Positions 50,758-58,273 of a DNA stretch of 64,000 nt are shown piece after piece. A program made the translations under genes and the position numbers. Each line of letters opens with the position of its first letter. Position 1 is the stretch's first letter. Source of the stretch: a bacterium 210820-DFI.6.37 (GTDB lineage Bacteria; Bacillota; Clostridia; Peptostreptococcales; Anaerovoracaceae); NCBI GenBank assembly GCA_020558355.1, contig JAJCKG010000001.1, positions 1-64,000 on the forward strand, written 5' to 3'. The notes under the pieces were generated by a model that saw only the letters and a list, made by a program, of their open reading frames with translations, was not told where the DNA came from and searched no databases.

Positions 50758-51237
50758 TCAATAACCTACCTTTTGATTCATCTTTTCCTCCGGCCATTTA
50801 CAGTCATCCCGCGCGCCGCATAAAAAACAGCAGCGGCTGGCTTTGTCCGCCTGTCTCAGCAGCCGTCCCAGCTCGGTTTCCCCTTCGGATGTCTTTCTGT
50901 GACACAAAACCGCTTCCAAAACCCGGGCTGTTTCCTCCTCTGAAAAGCCGCATAGCGGAAGCAGTCTCTCCGCAATCTTCCCGCTGGCTTCATGATGGGG
51001 AATGCCCTCTGTGTATTCCATAGGACGCCCTATATCATGAAGAAGGGCCGCTGCGTAAATAAGCTCTTTATCAAGGGACGACTTTTCTTCCAGCGCATAA
51101 ATATACGCCAGTCTGGCTACCGCGAGAAAATGTTCCATATCGTGCCTGCAGAAGATCCGTTCTTCTTCCAGTTTCTCCAGCTTTCCCAAAAGCTCCTGAT
51201 ACTCAGGATGCCGCCATATCCGGTTTACACGCTCCAT
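50758..51237 (-). CDS. HD-domain phosphohydrolase in the folate operon
   Basis: 159 residues. HD metal residues: FCRHDMEHFLAVAR (His), AALLHDIGRPMEYTEGIPHH (His-Asp), HHEASG, and a late Asp in RQADKASR. The C-terminus has CCFLCGARDDCKWP with several Cys. It starts directly at the folE stop and precedes folP. The usual pathway lacks a dedicated enzyme for removing phosphates from dihydroneopterin triphosphate, so this protein is a candidate; this is inference from position. Confidence 0.85.
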   Translation of the reverse strand: MERVNRIWRHPEYQELLGKLEKLEEERIFCRHDMEHFLAVARLAYIYALEEKSSLDKELIYAAALLHDIGRPMEYTEGIPHHEASGKIAERLLPLCGFSEEETARVLEAVLCHRKTSEGETELGRLLRQADKASRCCFLCGARDDCKWPEEKMNQKVGY

Positions 51238-51789
51238 CTATTTCACCATCTGCAAAAAATTCTGCCGCAGGCTGTAATCTTCCGCAAACGCGCCCCGGGC
51301 TACGGTAGTCACCGTCTTTGTTCCCGGCTTTTGTACGCCCCGCATAGTCATACACATATGCTCCGCCTCGATCATGACCATAACGCCCTTCGCGTGAAGA
51401 TACCGCTCCATGGCGTCCGCGATCTGAGCCGTCATCTGTTCCTGCAGCTGAGGCCGCCGGGCAAAGACCTCTACGGTCCGCGCCAGCTTTGAAAGGCCCG
51501 CTACCGTTCCGCTTGGAATATACGCAATGTGCGCTTTTCCATAAAAGGGCAGCAGATGATGTTCGCAGGTAGAATAGAAAGTAATATCCTTTTCCATTAC
51601 CATATCGTTGTTTTCTACATGGAACTGCTTTTCCAGATGGGTCCCCGCGTCCCGCGCGAGGCCGCCATATATCTGTTCACACATCCGGGCGACCCTCCTG
51701 GGAGTTTCCTTCAGGCCCTCCCGGTCCGGGTCCTCGCCAATTCCCTCCAGCATTAGTCTGACGCCTTCTTCGATTTTTTTCTGATCCAT
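51238..51789 (-). CDS. folE: GTP cyclohydrolase I
   Basis: 183 residues from the ATG at 51789, after GAGAGGAGACAATACAGGA; an upstream in-frame ATG at 51825 lies before that site. [40 protein letters not shown] (zinc and active-site residues), [20 protein letters not shown] and [14 protein letters not shown] are intact. First committed step of folate synthesis; first gene of the fol run. Confidence 0.96.
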   Translation of the reverse strand: MDQKKIEEGVRLMLEGIGEDPDREGLKETPRRVARMCEQIYGGLARDAGTHLEKQFHVENNDMVMEKDITFYSTCEHHLLPFYGKAHIAYIPSGTVAGLSKLARTVEVFARRPQLQEQMTAQIADAMERYLHAKGVMVMIEAEHMCMTMRGVQKPGTKTVTTVARGAFAEDYSLRQNFLQMVK

Positions 51790-51986
51790 TCCTGTATTGT
51801 CTCCTCTCTTTTCCCCGGAGAACAAAAAAGCCCCTCATCTGTATCAGCGCCGCAGGTAACGAAAACCCGCCCTTCACATACAGGATGCCAGAGCTTCTGC
51901 CGCAACGGGTGCGGAACATATACCGCAAGCGGCCTGCCGCTTTTCGTTTCAGCAGCAACTCCCCATCTGCCGAACACTTTACGCAT
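51753..51986 (-). CDS. Small hypothetical protein upstream of folE
   Basis: 77 residues, [20 protein letters not shown] then [20 protein letters not shown] and [25 protein letters not shown] lies just before the ATG. It overlaps the folE start by 37 bases in another frame. No family recognised; the composition looks protein-like. On the minus strand TTGTAT (52049-52044), 16 bp, TATAAT (52027-52022) would drive it and the fol operon. Confidence 0.45.
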   Translation of the reverse strand: MRKVFGRWGVAAETKSGRPLAVYVPHPLRQKLWHPVCEGRVFVTCGADTDEGLFCSPGKREETIQEWIRKKSKKASD

Positions 51987-52051
51987 ATGTTCCTATTTTG
52001 CATATTCTTTATCTGCATTCTATTATAGTACAAATCTGTGAAAATACAAGG

Positions 52052-52080
52052 TTGGAAAAAGACAATTCTTATGCTATTCT
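52052..52080 (+). promoter_or_regulatory. Promoter of the asparaginase gene
   Basis: TTGGAA, 17 bp, TATTCT; start near 52087, about 34 bases before the ATG, divergent from the fol promoter. Confidence 0.6.
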
Positions 52081-52120
52081 ATTTCCATAAAATCTTTCAG
52101 AAAGTGAAGCCTGATTTAAA

Positions 52121-53119
52121 ATGAAAAAACTATTGATATTGACAACCGGAGGCACGATCGCCTCTGTGAAAACACCTCATGGCCTGATTCCGGCCCTTAC
52201 ATCAGAAGAGCTTTTATCCTATCTGCCTGAAATCGGAAGTGATTTTAAACTGACTACAAAGGCGGTCTGCAATCTGGACAGCACGGATATCACGCCGGAG
52301 CACTGGCTCCTGCTGGCCCGGGCCATAAAAGAGGAATATGAAAATTATGATGGGTTTGTTATCTGCCACGGGACCGATACGCTGGCTTACACAGCGGCAG
52401 CCCTCTCTTATCTGATCCAGCACTCGAAAAAGCCCATTGTTCTCACCGGAGCGCAAAAACCCATCGGCTCGGAGATCACCGACGCAAAATCCAATCTCCG
52501 CGACAGCATTCTTTACGCGGCCGACCCGGATTCCCGCGGCGTGCAGATCGTCTTTGACGGCAAAGTCATCCTGGGAACCAGAGCAAAAAAAACCAAGACG
52601 CTGAGCTATGCGGCTTTTTCCAGCATTAACTTTCCCTTCCTCGCGACTATTCAGGATGGCAGGATCATCCGCTATCTGCCGCCTGGGAAAGAAAAAAAGC
52701 AAACGGTCTTTTATGACAAGCTGAATCCAAAGGTCTTTTTGCTAAAACTGACGCCCGGCATCTCGCCCCTGCTTCTTGCCGATATATTCCGTTTCTACGA
52801 CTGCGTCATCATCGAAAGCTTTGGGGTGGGCGGCATCCCTGACAGTCTGGAAAAAGAGCTGTTTTCCCAGCTTTCCAGATACGCCCCGGAGGAAAAAGTC
52901 CTGGTTATGACTACCCAGGTCACTTATGAGGGAAGCAATGTGGGGACTTATGAAGTAGGCCGCCGGCTCCGGGAATCCTTTAACATTCTGGAAGCAAAGG
53001 ATATGACGCTGGAAGCTGTTCTGACCAAAATGATGTGGATCATGGCAGAAGACGGCCTTTCCTGGGATGATATCTACAGCAGGTTTTACTCCCGGATCAA
53101 TTCGGATACCCTGTATTAA
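52121..53119 (+). CDS. ansA: L-asparaginase, type I
   Basis: 332 residues. TTGGTIAS with nucleophile Thr12, and HGTDTLAY with Thr85-Asp86; Lys in GAQKP follows. No signal peptide, so it is the cytoplasmic type that turns asparagine to aspartate and ammonia. Length and residue order are normal. The gene stands alone between two promoters and the convergent pdaA. Confidence 0.92.
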   Translation: MKKLLILTTGGTIASVKTPHGLIPALTSEELLSYLPEIGSDFKLTTKAVCNLDSTDITPEHWLLLARAIKEEYENYDGFVICHGTDTLAYTAAALSYLIQHSKKPIVLTGAQKPIGSEITDAKSNLRDSILYAADPDSRGVQIVFDGKVILGTRAKKTKTLSYAAFSSINFPFLATIQDGRIIRYLPPGKEKKQTVFYDKLNPKVFLLKLTPGISPLLLADIFRFYDCVIIESFGVGGIPDSLEKELFSQLSRYAPEEKVLVMTTQVTYEGSNVGTYEVGRRLRESFNILEAKDMTLEAVLTKMMWIMAEDGLSWDDIYSRFYSRINSDTLY

Positions 53120-53139
53120 GCTCTGCCCTCCGGAGGCTA

Positions 53140-53955
53140 TCAGCTTTCCACCAGCTGATCCAGCGATTTAAAGGTATACCCCAGATCTTCCCACTTGGTC
53201 AGCAGTTCATCCAGAATCTCAGCGTTGGTCTTGGAAGTGCTGTGAAGAAGGATAATGGCACCCGGATGAACTCTCGGGATCAGCTTTTTAAAGGCTTCTT
53301 CCCGGGAGGGCTGCTGGCTTTCATACCAGTCCACATAGGCCAGGCTCCAAAAAATCGTATGGTATCCCAGTTTTTTTGCCATTTCCAGATTTTTTTCACT
53401 GTATTTTCCCTGAGGCGGCCGGTAAAATTTCCGCAGGTTTTCTCCCGTGGTCTTTTTGTACAGCTTTTCCAGGTCACCGATTTCCTTCGAAAAGCTCTCC
53501 ATGGTGGAAATCTGAGACATATCCGGATGGTGGAAGGTATGGTTTCCCACGATATGCCCCTCTTTTACCATACGCTTTACCAGCTCCGGATTCGTTTCCA
53601 GATAGTTTCCTACCAGAAAAAACGCGGCTGGCACCTTATGTTTTTTCAGCGCGTCCAGGATCTTCGCGGTATATCCGTTTTCATAGCCTGCGTCAAAGGT
53701 AAGGTACAGCACCTTCTCCGTTGTATCCTCCGCGTAATAAGCGTCGAACTGTTTCAAATAGTCAGCTGTCGCATTGGCCACAGGAGGCTGCCCGGCCTGC
53801 TGGAAGCTGAGGCCCCAGTTTCCGTCAGCAGAGGTAGATACCGCGTCTTTGCCCGCCGCTTTCGAAACAGCAATAACGGCCGTCAGCGCGAGAACAAAAG
53901 TACAGGCCAGCGCGGTCATCCGCAGAAATTTCTTTTTTCGAATCATTATAATCAT
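53140..53955 (-). CDS. pdaA: PdaA-type delta-lactam-biosynthetic de-N-acetylase
   Basis: 271 residues. Signal peptide or membrane anchor near 8-33, then NWGLSFQQAGQPPVANATAD, the NodB motifs LTFDAGYENGYT and GNHTFHHPDMS, FYRPPQGKYSEKNL, and LHSTSKTNAEIL. PdaA removes acetyl groups from muramic acid so that spore-cortex muramic lactam can form. Residue order is complete. It fits a spore-former. Confidence 0.93.
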   Translation of the reverse strand: MIIMIRKKKFLRMTALACTFVLALTAVIAVSKAAGKDAVSTSADGNWGLSFQQAGQPPVANATADYLKQFDAYYAEDTTEKVLYLTFDAGYENGYTAKILDALKKHKVPAAFFLVGNYLETNPELVKRMVKEGHIVGNHTFHHPDMSQISTMESFSKEIGDLEKLYKKTTGENLRKFYRPPQGKYSEKNLEMAKKLGYHTIFWSLAYVDWYESQQPSREEAFKKLIPRVHPGAIILLHSTSKTNAEILDELLTKWEDLGYTFKSLDQLVES

Positions 53956-53977
53956 AAAAAATCACCACCCAGTCCAG

Positions 53978-54004
53978 TATACTGAGTGGCGCGTTAAACT
54001 ATTC
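53978..54004 (-). promoter_or_regulatory. Possible sigma-G-like promoter of pdaA
   Basis: Minus strand GAATA (54004-54000), 15 bp, CAGTATA (53984-53978), close to the forespore sigma-F/G pattern; pdaA is forespore-controlled in Bacillus. TATACT could also serve sigma-A. Confidence 0.45.
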
Positions 54005-54031
54005 TTTTTAACCCGGAAAGGGTACATGCCT

Positions 54032-54574
54032 CTAATTCACTTCTTTCAGCTCTCCTGTGACAGAATCCATAATAAAGCCTCCGATTTTGATATCATCAGG
54101 AATCAGAGGATGGTTTACCAGAAGATCAACGGTTTCCCGTACAGAAGATTCCACATCGTTAAATCCACTGAGCCACTTTTCAAAATCAATGCCGCAGTAG
54201 TTCATCATATCCAGGGATTCCTGAGAAACGCCTCTGGCCTTCATATGTCCGATCATCATTTCGCTGTCCATATGCTGGACACCGCAGTCGGTATGACCGA
54301 TCACCAGAACGGTTTCCACTCCCAGCTCGAAAATAGCGATCAAAAGGCTCCGTACAACACTTCCAAAAGGATTGGAAATCACCCCGCCAGCGTTTTTTAT
54401 GATTTTTACATCTCCGTTTTTAAGCCCCATCGCGGAAGGCAAAAGCTCCGTCAGACGGGCATCCATGCAGGACAGGATCGCCAGCTTTTTATCCGGGTAT
54501 TTGCTGGTAACATAAGCTTCATATTTTTTGTCTTCCACAAACTTTTTATTAAACTCCAGGATTTCTTCAATCAC
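54032..54574 (-). CDS. Beta-class carbonic anhydrase
   Basis: 180 residues from the GTG at 54574 preceded by AGAGGGG; upstream residues of the open frame have no family likeness. Zinc ligands in AILSCMDARL and GHTDCGVQ; Asp-Arg pair intact. It interconverts CO2 and bicarbonate in the cytoplasm. The family member resembles the small YbcF/YtiB type. Confidence 0.9.
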   Translation of the reverse strand: MIEEILEFNKKFVEDKKYEAYVTSKYPDKKLAILSCMDARLTELLPSAMGLKNGDVKIIKNAGGVISNPFGSVVRSLLIAIFELGVETVLVIGHTDCGVQHMDSEMMIGHMKARGVSQESLDMMNYCGIDFEKWLSGFNDVESSVRETVDLLVNHPLIPDDIKIGGFIMDSVTGELKEVN

Positions 54575-54736
54575 GCGTTTTCCCCTCTTTCCTTCATGTC
54601 CAGTTGCTATCCTGGACGCAGTTTTTTCCTGTAAAGTCCATTTCCTGTAATGATACTCTTTGAAAATCACAGTGTCAAGTCTCGCGTCCCCGCATTATAA
54701 TCATCCTTTTTCGACAATAATATCAATGCGGAAGGG

Positions 54737-54765
54737 TTGTCTTGGCGGCACGATTGTTATATAAT
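54737..54765 (+). promoter_or_regulatory. Promoter of the glycerol dehydrogenase-like gene
   Basis: TTGTCT, 17 bp, TATAAT; start near 54772, then GGGAGG and the ATG at 54791. Confidence 0.8.
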
Positions 54766-54790
54766 TAACAAAAAAGGGAGGATGTTTTAT

Positions 54791-55879
54791 ATGTTAACAC
54801 TGATTAGGGCCCCTCATAATTATATTCAGGGGGAAAACGCGCTAAATGAATTTTATGAGAATGTGAAAGCTATGGGCAAAAACTTCTTAATCGTCTGCAG
54901 CAGGAGTGGTTTGAAGGCTTCTCAGGCGAAGATCGAGGCCAGCTGCGCGGGTCAGGAGATTTCTCTGACCTTTGAGGTGTTCGGAGGGATCAGCTCTAAG
55001 AGCGAAATTGCCCGGATGCGGGAAATCATTCGTGAAAAGAAAATCGATGTGGTGGTTGGTGTTGGTGGAGGATCCGCCATTGATACAGCAAAGGCCAGCG
55101 CTTACTATGAAGGGAAAAAAATTGTTATCGTTCCTACGGTCTGCGCGACGGACGCTCCTTGTACCGGGCTCTCTGTTATATACAATGATGATGGCTCGGT
55201 GGATTCCTACCTGTTCTACCCGACCAATCCAGATGTGGTAATTGTGGATTCTTCTATTATCTGTAAATCCCCAGTTCGCTTTTTGATATCCGGTATGGGA
55301 GACGCGCTCGGAACTTATTTTGAAGCAAGGATGTGCCAGAAAGCCAAAGCTCCATCTTTGGAAAACGGCGGTGTTTCCAGATCGGCCCTCGCGCTTTGCT
55401 CACTCTGTTATGATACTCTGCTGGAACATGGCGTCAAGGCAAAGGCCGCGGTTGAGCTTGGCCTTCTGACACCGGATGTTGACGCAATTATTGAAGCAAA
55501 TACTTATCTATCCGGTGTCGGCGCTGATAATGGAGGCCTTGCTGCCGCGCATTCCATCTACAACGGCTTTACCGCGCTGGAAGAGCTGACCTCTATGCAT
55601 GGAGAAGTAGTTGCTTTTGGCACTTTGGTGCAGTTGATCCTTGAAGAAGGTTCCACCGATGAATTCTATGAGGTAATGGACTTCTGCCATTCTGTAGGGC
55701 TTCCGGTCACACTTGCTGAAATGGGAGTTTCCGCGGATCCTGAGCGGATTCAGATTGCCGCCGAAAAAGCATGTCTTCCGGGTGAATCCATCCACAATAT
55801 GATTGGAGATGTCACTCCTTCTCAACTTGTAAACGCAATTCTGGTAACAGACGCTTTGGGAAAAGAATTCACGGAATAA
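54791..55879 (+). CDS. gldA: Iron-containing alcohol dehydrogenase, glycerol dehydrogenase type
   Basis: 362 residues from the ATG at 54791 (GGGAGG nine bases upstream); an open frame before it has no site. NAD-binding VVVGVGGGSAIDTAKA, metal ligands in GMGDALGTYFEA (Asp), AAHSIYNGF (His) and MHGEVVAFG (His). GldA enzymes oxidise glycerol to dihydroxyacetone. Other small polyols are possible substrates. A strong terminator follows. Confidence 0.88.
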   Translation: MLTLIRAPHNYIQGENALNEFYENVKAMGKNFLIVCSRSGLKASQAKIEASCAGQEISLTFEVFGGISSKSEIARMREIIREKKIDVVVGVGGGSAIDTAKASAYYEGKKIVIVPTVCATDAPCTGLSVIYNDDGSVDSYLFYPTNPDVVIVDSSIICKSPVRFLISGMGDALGTYFEARMCQKAKAPSLENGGVSRSALALCSLCYDTLLEHGVKAKAAVELGLLTPDVDAIIEANTYLSGVGADNGGLAAAHSIYNGFTALEELTSMHGEVVAFGTLVQLILEEGSTDEFYEVMDFCHSVGLPVTLAEMGVSADPERIQIAAEKACLPGESIHNMIGDVTPSQLVNAILVTDALGKEFTE

Positions 55880-55884
55880 TATAA

Positions 55885-55930
55885 AAATACCGCTGCTTCA
55901 ATTCGCTGTTGGAGCAGCGGTATTTTTCTG
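55885..55930 (+). terminator. Terminator of the glycerol dehydrogenase-like gene
   Basis: AAAATACCGCTGC and GCAGCGGTATTTTT arms. Confidence 0.9.
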
Positions 55931-56014
55931 CGCCGGCCAATCATGTTGACGTTCTTTTCATTCCTGTCCGCGTCTGCTATAATTGAAGCTGTTTTAAAAA
56001 GAAAGGATCCCTCT

Positions 56015-57340
56015 ATGCAAGTCGATCTTCTGAAAGGAAATGTAACAAAATCCATGCTCCTGTTTTCTGTGCCGCTGATTCTTGGCAATCTGCTGCAGCA
56101 GCTTTACAATATCGCGGACACGCTGATCGTAGGCCGTTTTTTAGGTTCGGAAGCCCTAGCCGCTGTGGGTTCTTCCTTTACACTGATGGTATTTCTCACA
56201 TCCATCCTTTCAGGCCTATGTATGGGAAGCGGCGCGTTGTTTTCCATGTTTTTCGGAGCAAAAAAAGAGGATGAGCTAAAATCATCCTTTGTATTTTCCT
56301 TTTATTTTATCGGAGTGATCTCTCTGTTGATTACTGCGGCGGCCCTGCTGTTCCTGGACCCCATCATTCGGCTTTTGCAGATCCCTCCTGAAATCTTCCA
56401 GCTGGCCCGCTCCTATCTGCGGGTTATCTTTTATGGCATTCTGTTTACTTTTATTTACAATTTTTTTGCTTCTCTTCTGCGGGCTTTGGGGGATTCTGTG
56501 ATTCCTCTGATGTTTCTCGGATTCTCCGCGGCGCTGAATATTCTGCTGGATCTTCTTTTTATTCTCGGCTTTTCCGCCGGGATTCTGGGCGCAGCCTGGG
56601 CCACAGTCCTTTCACAGGCATGCTCCGCTCTTGGCATTGCCATTTACTGTTTCTTCGGCAAGCCGGTCCTGCGGCCTGAGGGCCGCCATTTCAGACTTCA
56701 GCCTTTCATCTGCCGTAAAGTGATCCAATATTCGCTTCTCACATCCATGCAGCAGTCTGTCATGAATTTCGGAATCCTTATGATACAGGGGCTTGTTAAC
56801 AGCTTTGGGGTTGCCGTTATGGCCGCTTTTGCCGCCGCCGTAAAAATCGACGCGCTAGCTTATATGCCGCTTCAGGATTTCGGCAATGCCTTTTCTACCT
56901 TTATCGCTCAAAATTTCGGAAGCGGAAAAAAAGACAGGATCCGCCAAGGATTCCGGTCAGCTTTTATCACCGCGCTGCTCTTCGGCCTTCTTTTATCCGC
57001 CATGGTCTGCTTCTTCGCAAAATCACTCATGTCGATTTTCATAATTCCTGAGGAAACAGAAATCATCTCCATTGGAGTCTCTTATCTGCGTATTGAAGGG
57101 GCTTTTTACTGCGGGATCGGCTTTCTCTTTCTGTGGTATGGCTTTTTCAGAGGCATAGGCCGTCCCGGGATTTCGGTCATTCTGACTGTAATTTCTCTGG
57201 GCATACGGGTCCTTCTCGCTTACAGTCTCGCTCCTGGCTTTATCGGTGTTTCCGCTATCTGGTGGGCAATCCCTACCGGCTGGGCGCTGGCGGATCTGAC
57301 GGGACTTTTTTACTATCAGAAATTGAAAAAATCCATGTAA
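56015..57340 (+). CDS. MATE-family multidrug efflux transporter
   Basis: 441 residues from the ATG at 56015 (AGAAAGGATCC before it). Twelve helices in two halves; PLILGNLLQQLYNIADTLIV and GRFLGSEALAAVGSS at the start are typical of DinF/NorM-like MATE proteins in clostridia. Exports cationic drugs using Na+ or H+. A TTTTCA/TATAAT promoter (55955-55983) lies upstream. Confidence 0.92.
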   Translation: MQVDLLKGNVTKSMLLFSVPLILGNLLQQLYNIADTLIVGRFLGSEALAAVGSSFTLMVFLTSILSGLCMGSGALFSMFFGAKKEDELKSSFVFSFYFIGVISLLITAAALLFLDPIIRLLQIPPEIFQLARSYLRVIFYGILFTFIYNFFASLLRALGDSVIPLMFLGFSAALNILLDLLFILGFSAGILGAAWATVLSQACSALGIAIYCFFGKPVLRPEGRHFRLQPFICRKVIQYSLLTSMQQSVMNFGILMIQGLVNSFGVAVMAAFAAAVKIDALAYMPLQDFGNAFSTFIAQNFGSGKKDRIRQGFRSAFITALLFGLLLSAMVCFFAKSLMSIFIIPEETEIISIGVSYLRIEGAFYCGIGFLFLWYGFFRGIGRPGISVILTVISLGIRVLLAYSLAPGFIGVSAIWWAIPTGWALADLTGLFYYQKLKKSM

Positions 57341-57387
57341 AGTATTTTCCCATTTCTGCATACACTAATGCGGGAGGTACTGAAAGC

Positions 57388-57912
57388 ATGAATCTAAAAA
57401 AATGGCACTTTGCCGGTATTCTTTTTACACTTGTCTTTGGAACACTGGACCATTTTATCTATAGCTGGTCCGGCAATCATCCGCTGGCAGCTCCTTTTTG
57501 CGCAGTCAATGAAAGCACATGGGAGCATTTAAAGCTCCTTGTTACTCCCATGCTTCTTTTCACCTGTTTAGAATACTGGGTTTACGGAAAATACCGTCCC
57601 GGCTTTCTGATCATCCGCGCCCTGTCCATCCTCAGCGGTATGGTGTTCATTGTAGTCCTGTTCTACGGTTATACCTCTTTTACAGGAGACAATTATTTGT
57701 GGGCGGATATCCTTACCTTTATTCTGGCCGTTCTCGCCGCCTTTTTCCTCAGTCTGCTGCTGATGAAACGGAATCTGCTTGCTTCCGCTGGCGCGGAAAT
57801 GACGGCCCGGGTCCTTACTGCCGCTATCATAGTCTGCTTCTTTTTATTTACCATGCAGCCTCCGCATGTATTCCTGTTTCAGGATCCGGTCACCGGTCAG
57901 TTTGGAATGTAG
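57388..57912 (+). CDS. DUF6512-type membrane protein
   Basis: 174 residues from the ATG at 57388, after GGGAGGTACTGAAAGC. Five to six helices; KWHFAGILFTLVFGTLDHFI, then APFCAVNESTWEHLKLLVTP, a conserved stretch of this family. Function unknown. The stop directly abuts the convergent small gene. Confidence 0.72.
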   Translation: MNLKKWHFAGILFTLVFGTLDHFIYSWSGNHPLAAPFCAVNESTWEHLKLLVTPMLLFTCLEYWVYGKYRPGFLIIRALSILSGMVFIVVLFYGYTSFTGDNYLWADILTFILAVLAAFFLSLLLMKRNLLASAGAEMTARVLTAAIIVCFFLFTMQPPHVFLFQDPVTGQFGM

Positions 57913-58134
57913 CTAGTCGCAGGCAAACTGAAGCAGCTGCCCGCTTTCTTCTTCTGTCAGCTTCATGGCTTTGCAGAGCCGCTCCAGCTCTTTTCTTGGT
58001 AGGATAAAGGTTTCGTCTGTACAAATGCGGGTAAAGTCCTCTTTACTCATGCCTGTCTGGCTGAACGTGATTTCTCCGCTGGCGATTTTTCTGTCGTATA
58101 TATGAAAAAACGCGCTCGCAAAGGTCTGGGTCAT
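57913..58134 (-). CDS. Small helical protein, function unknown
   Basis: 73 residues: MTQTFASAFFHIYDRKIASG, SKEDFTRICTDETFILPRKE, then an acidic helix LCKAMKLTEEESGQLLQFAC. The middle looks like a reduced helix-turn-helix. AAAAGGAGTTGAATCAAT precedes the ATG. It stands divergent to feoAB, so it may regulate it, but this is a guess. Confidence 0.55.
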   Translation of the reverse strand: MTQTFASAFFHIYDRKIASGEITFSQTGMSKEDFTRICTDETFILPRKELERLCKAMKLTEEESGQLLQFACD

Positions 58135-58220
58135 ATTGATTCAACTCCTTTTCTCTTGTTACGCTTTCAGTATACTATGTACATTTACAAATCTCAAGCT
58201 CTTCCGATTTTGTCTTCTTA

Positions 58221-58249
58221 TTGACAAATTTTTCTCATTAATTTAAACT
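58221..58249 (+). promoter_or_regulatory. Promoter of feoAB
   Basis: TTGACA, 17 bp, TAAACT. The start would be near 58256. A clear Fur box is not seen. Confidence 0.7.
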
Positions 58250-58273
58250 GACTACGAAGGGAGATCAATACTT

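Noticed and set aside
51826..52010. Tetrahydrofolate riboswitch before folE
   Set aside because: Some stems are possible but the conserved THF aptamer blocks were not found.
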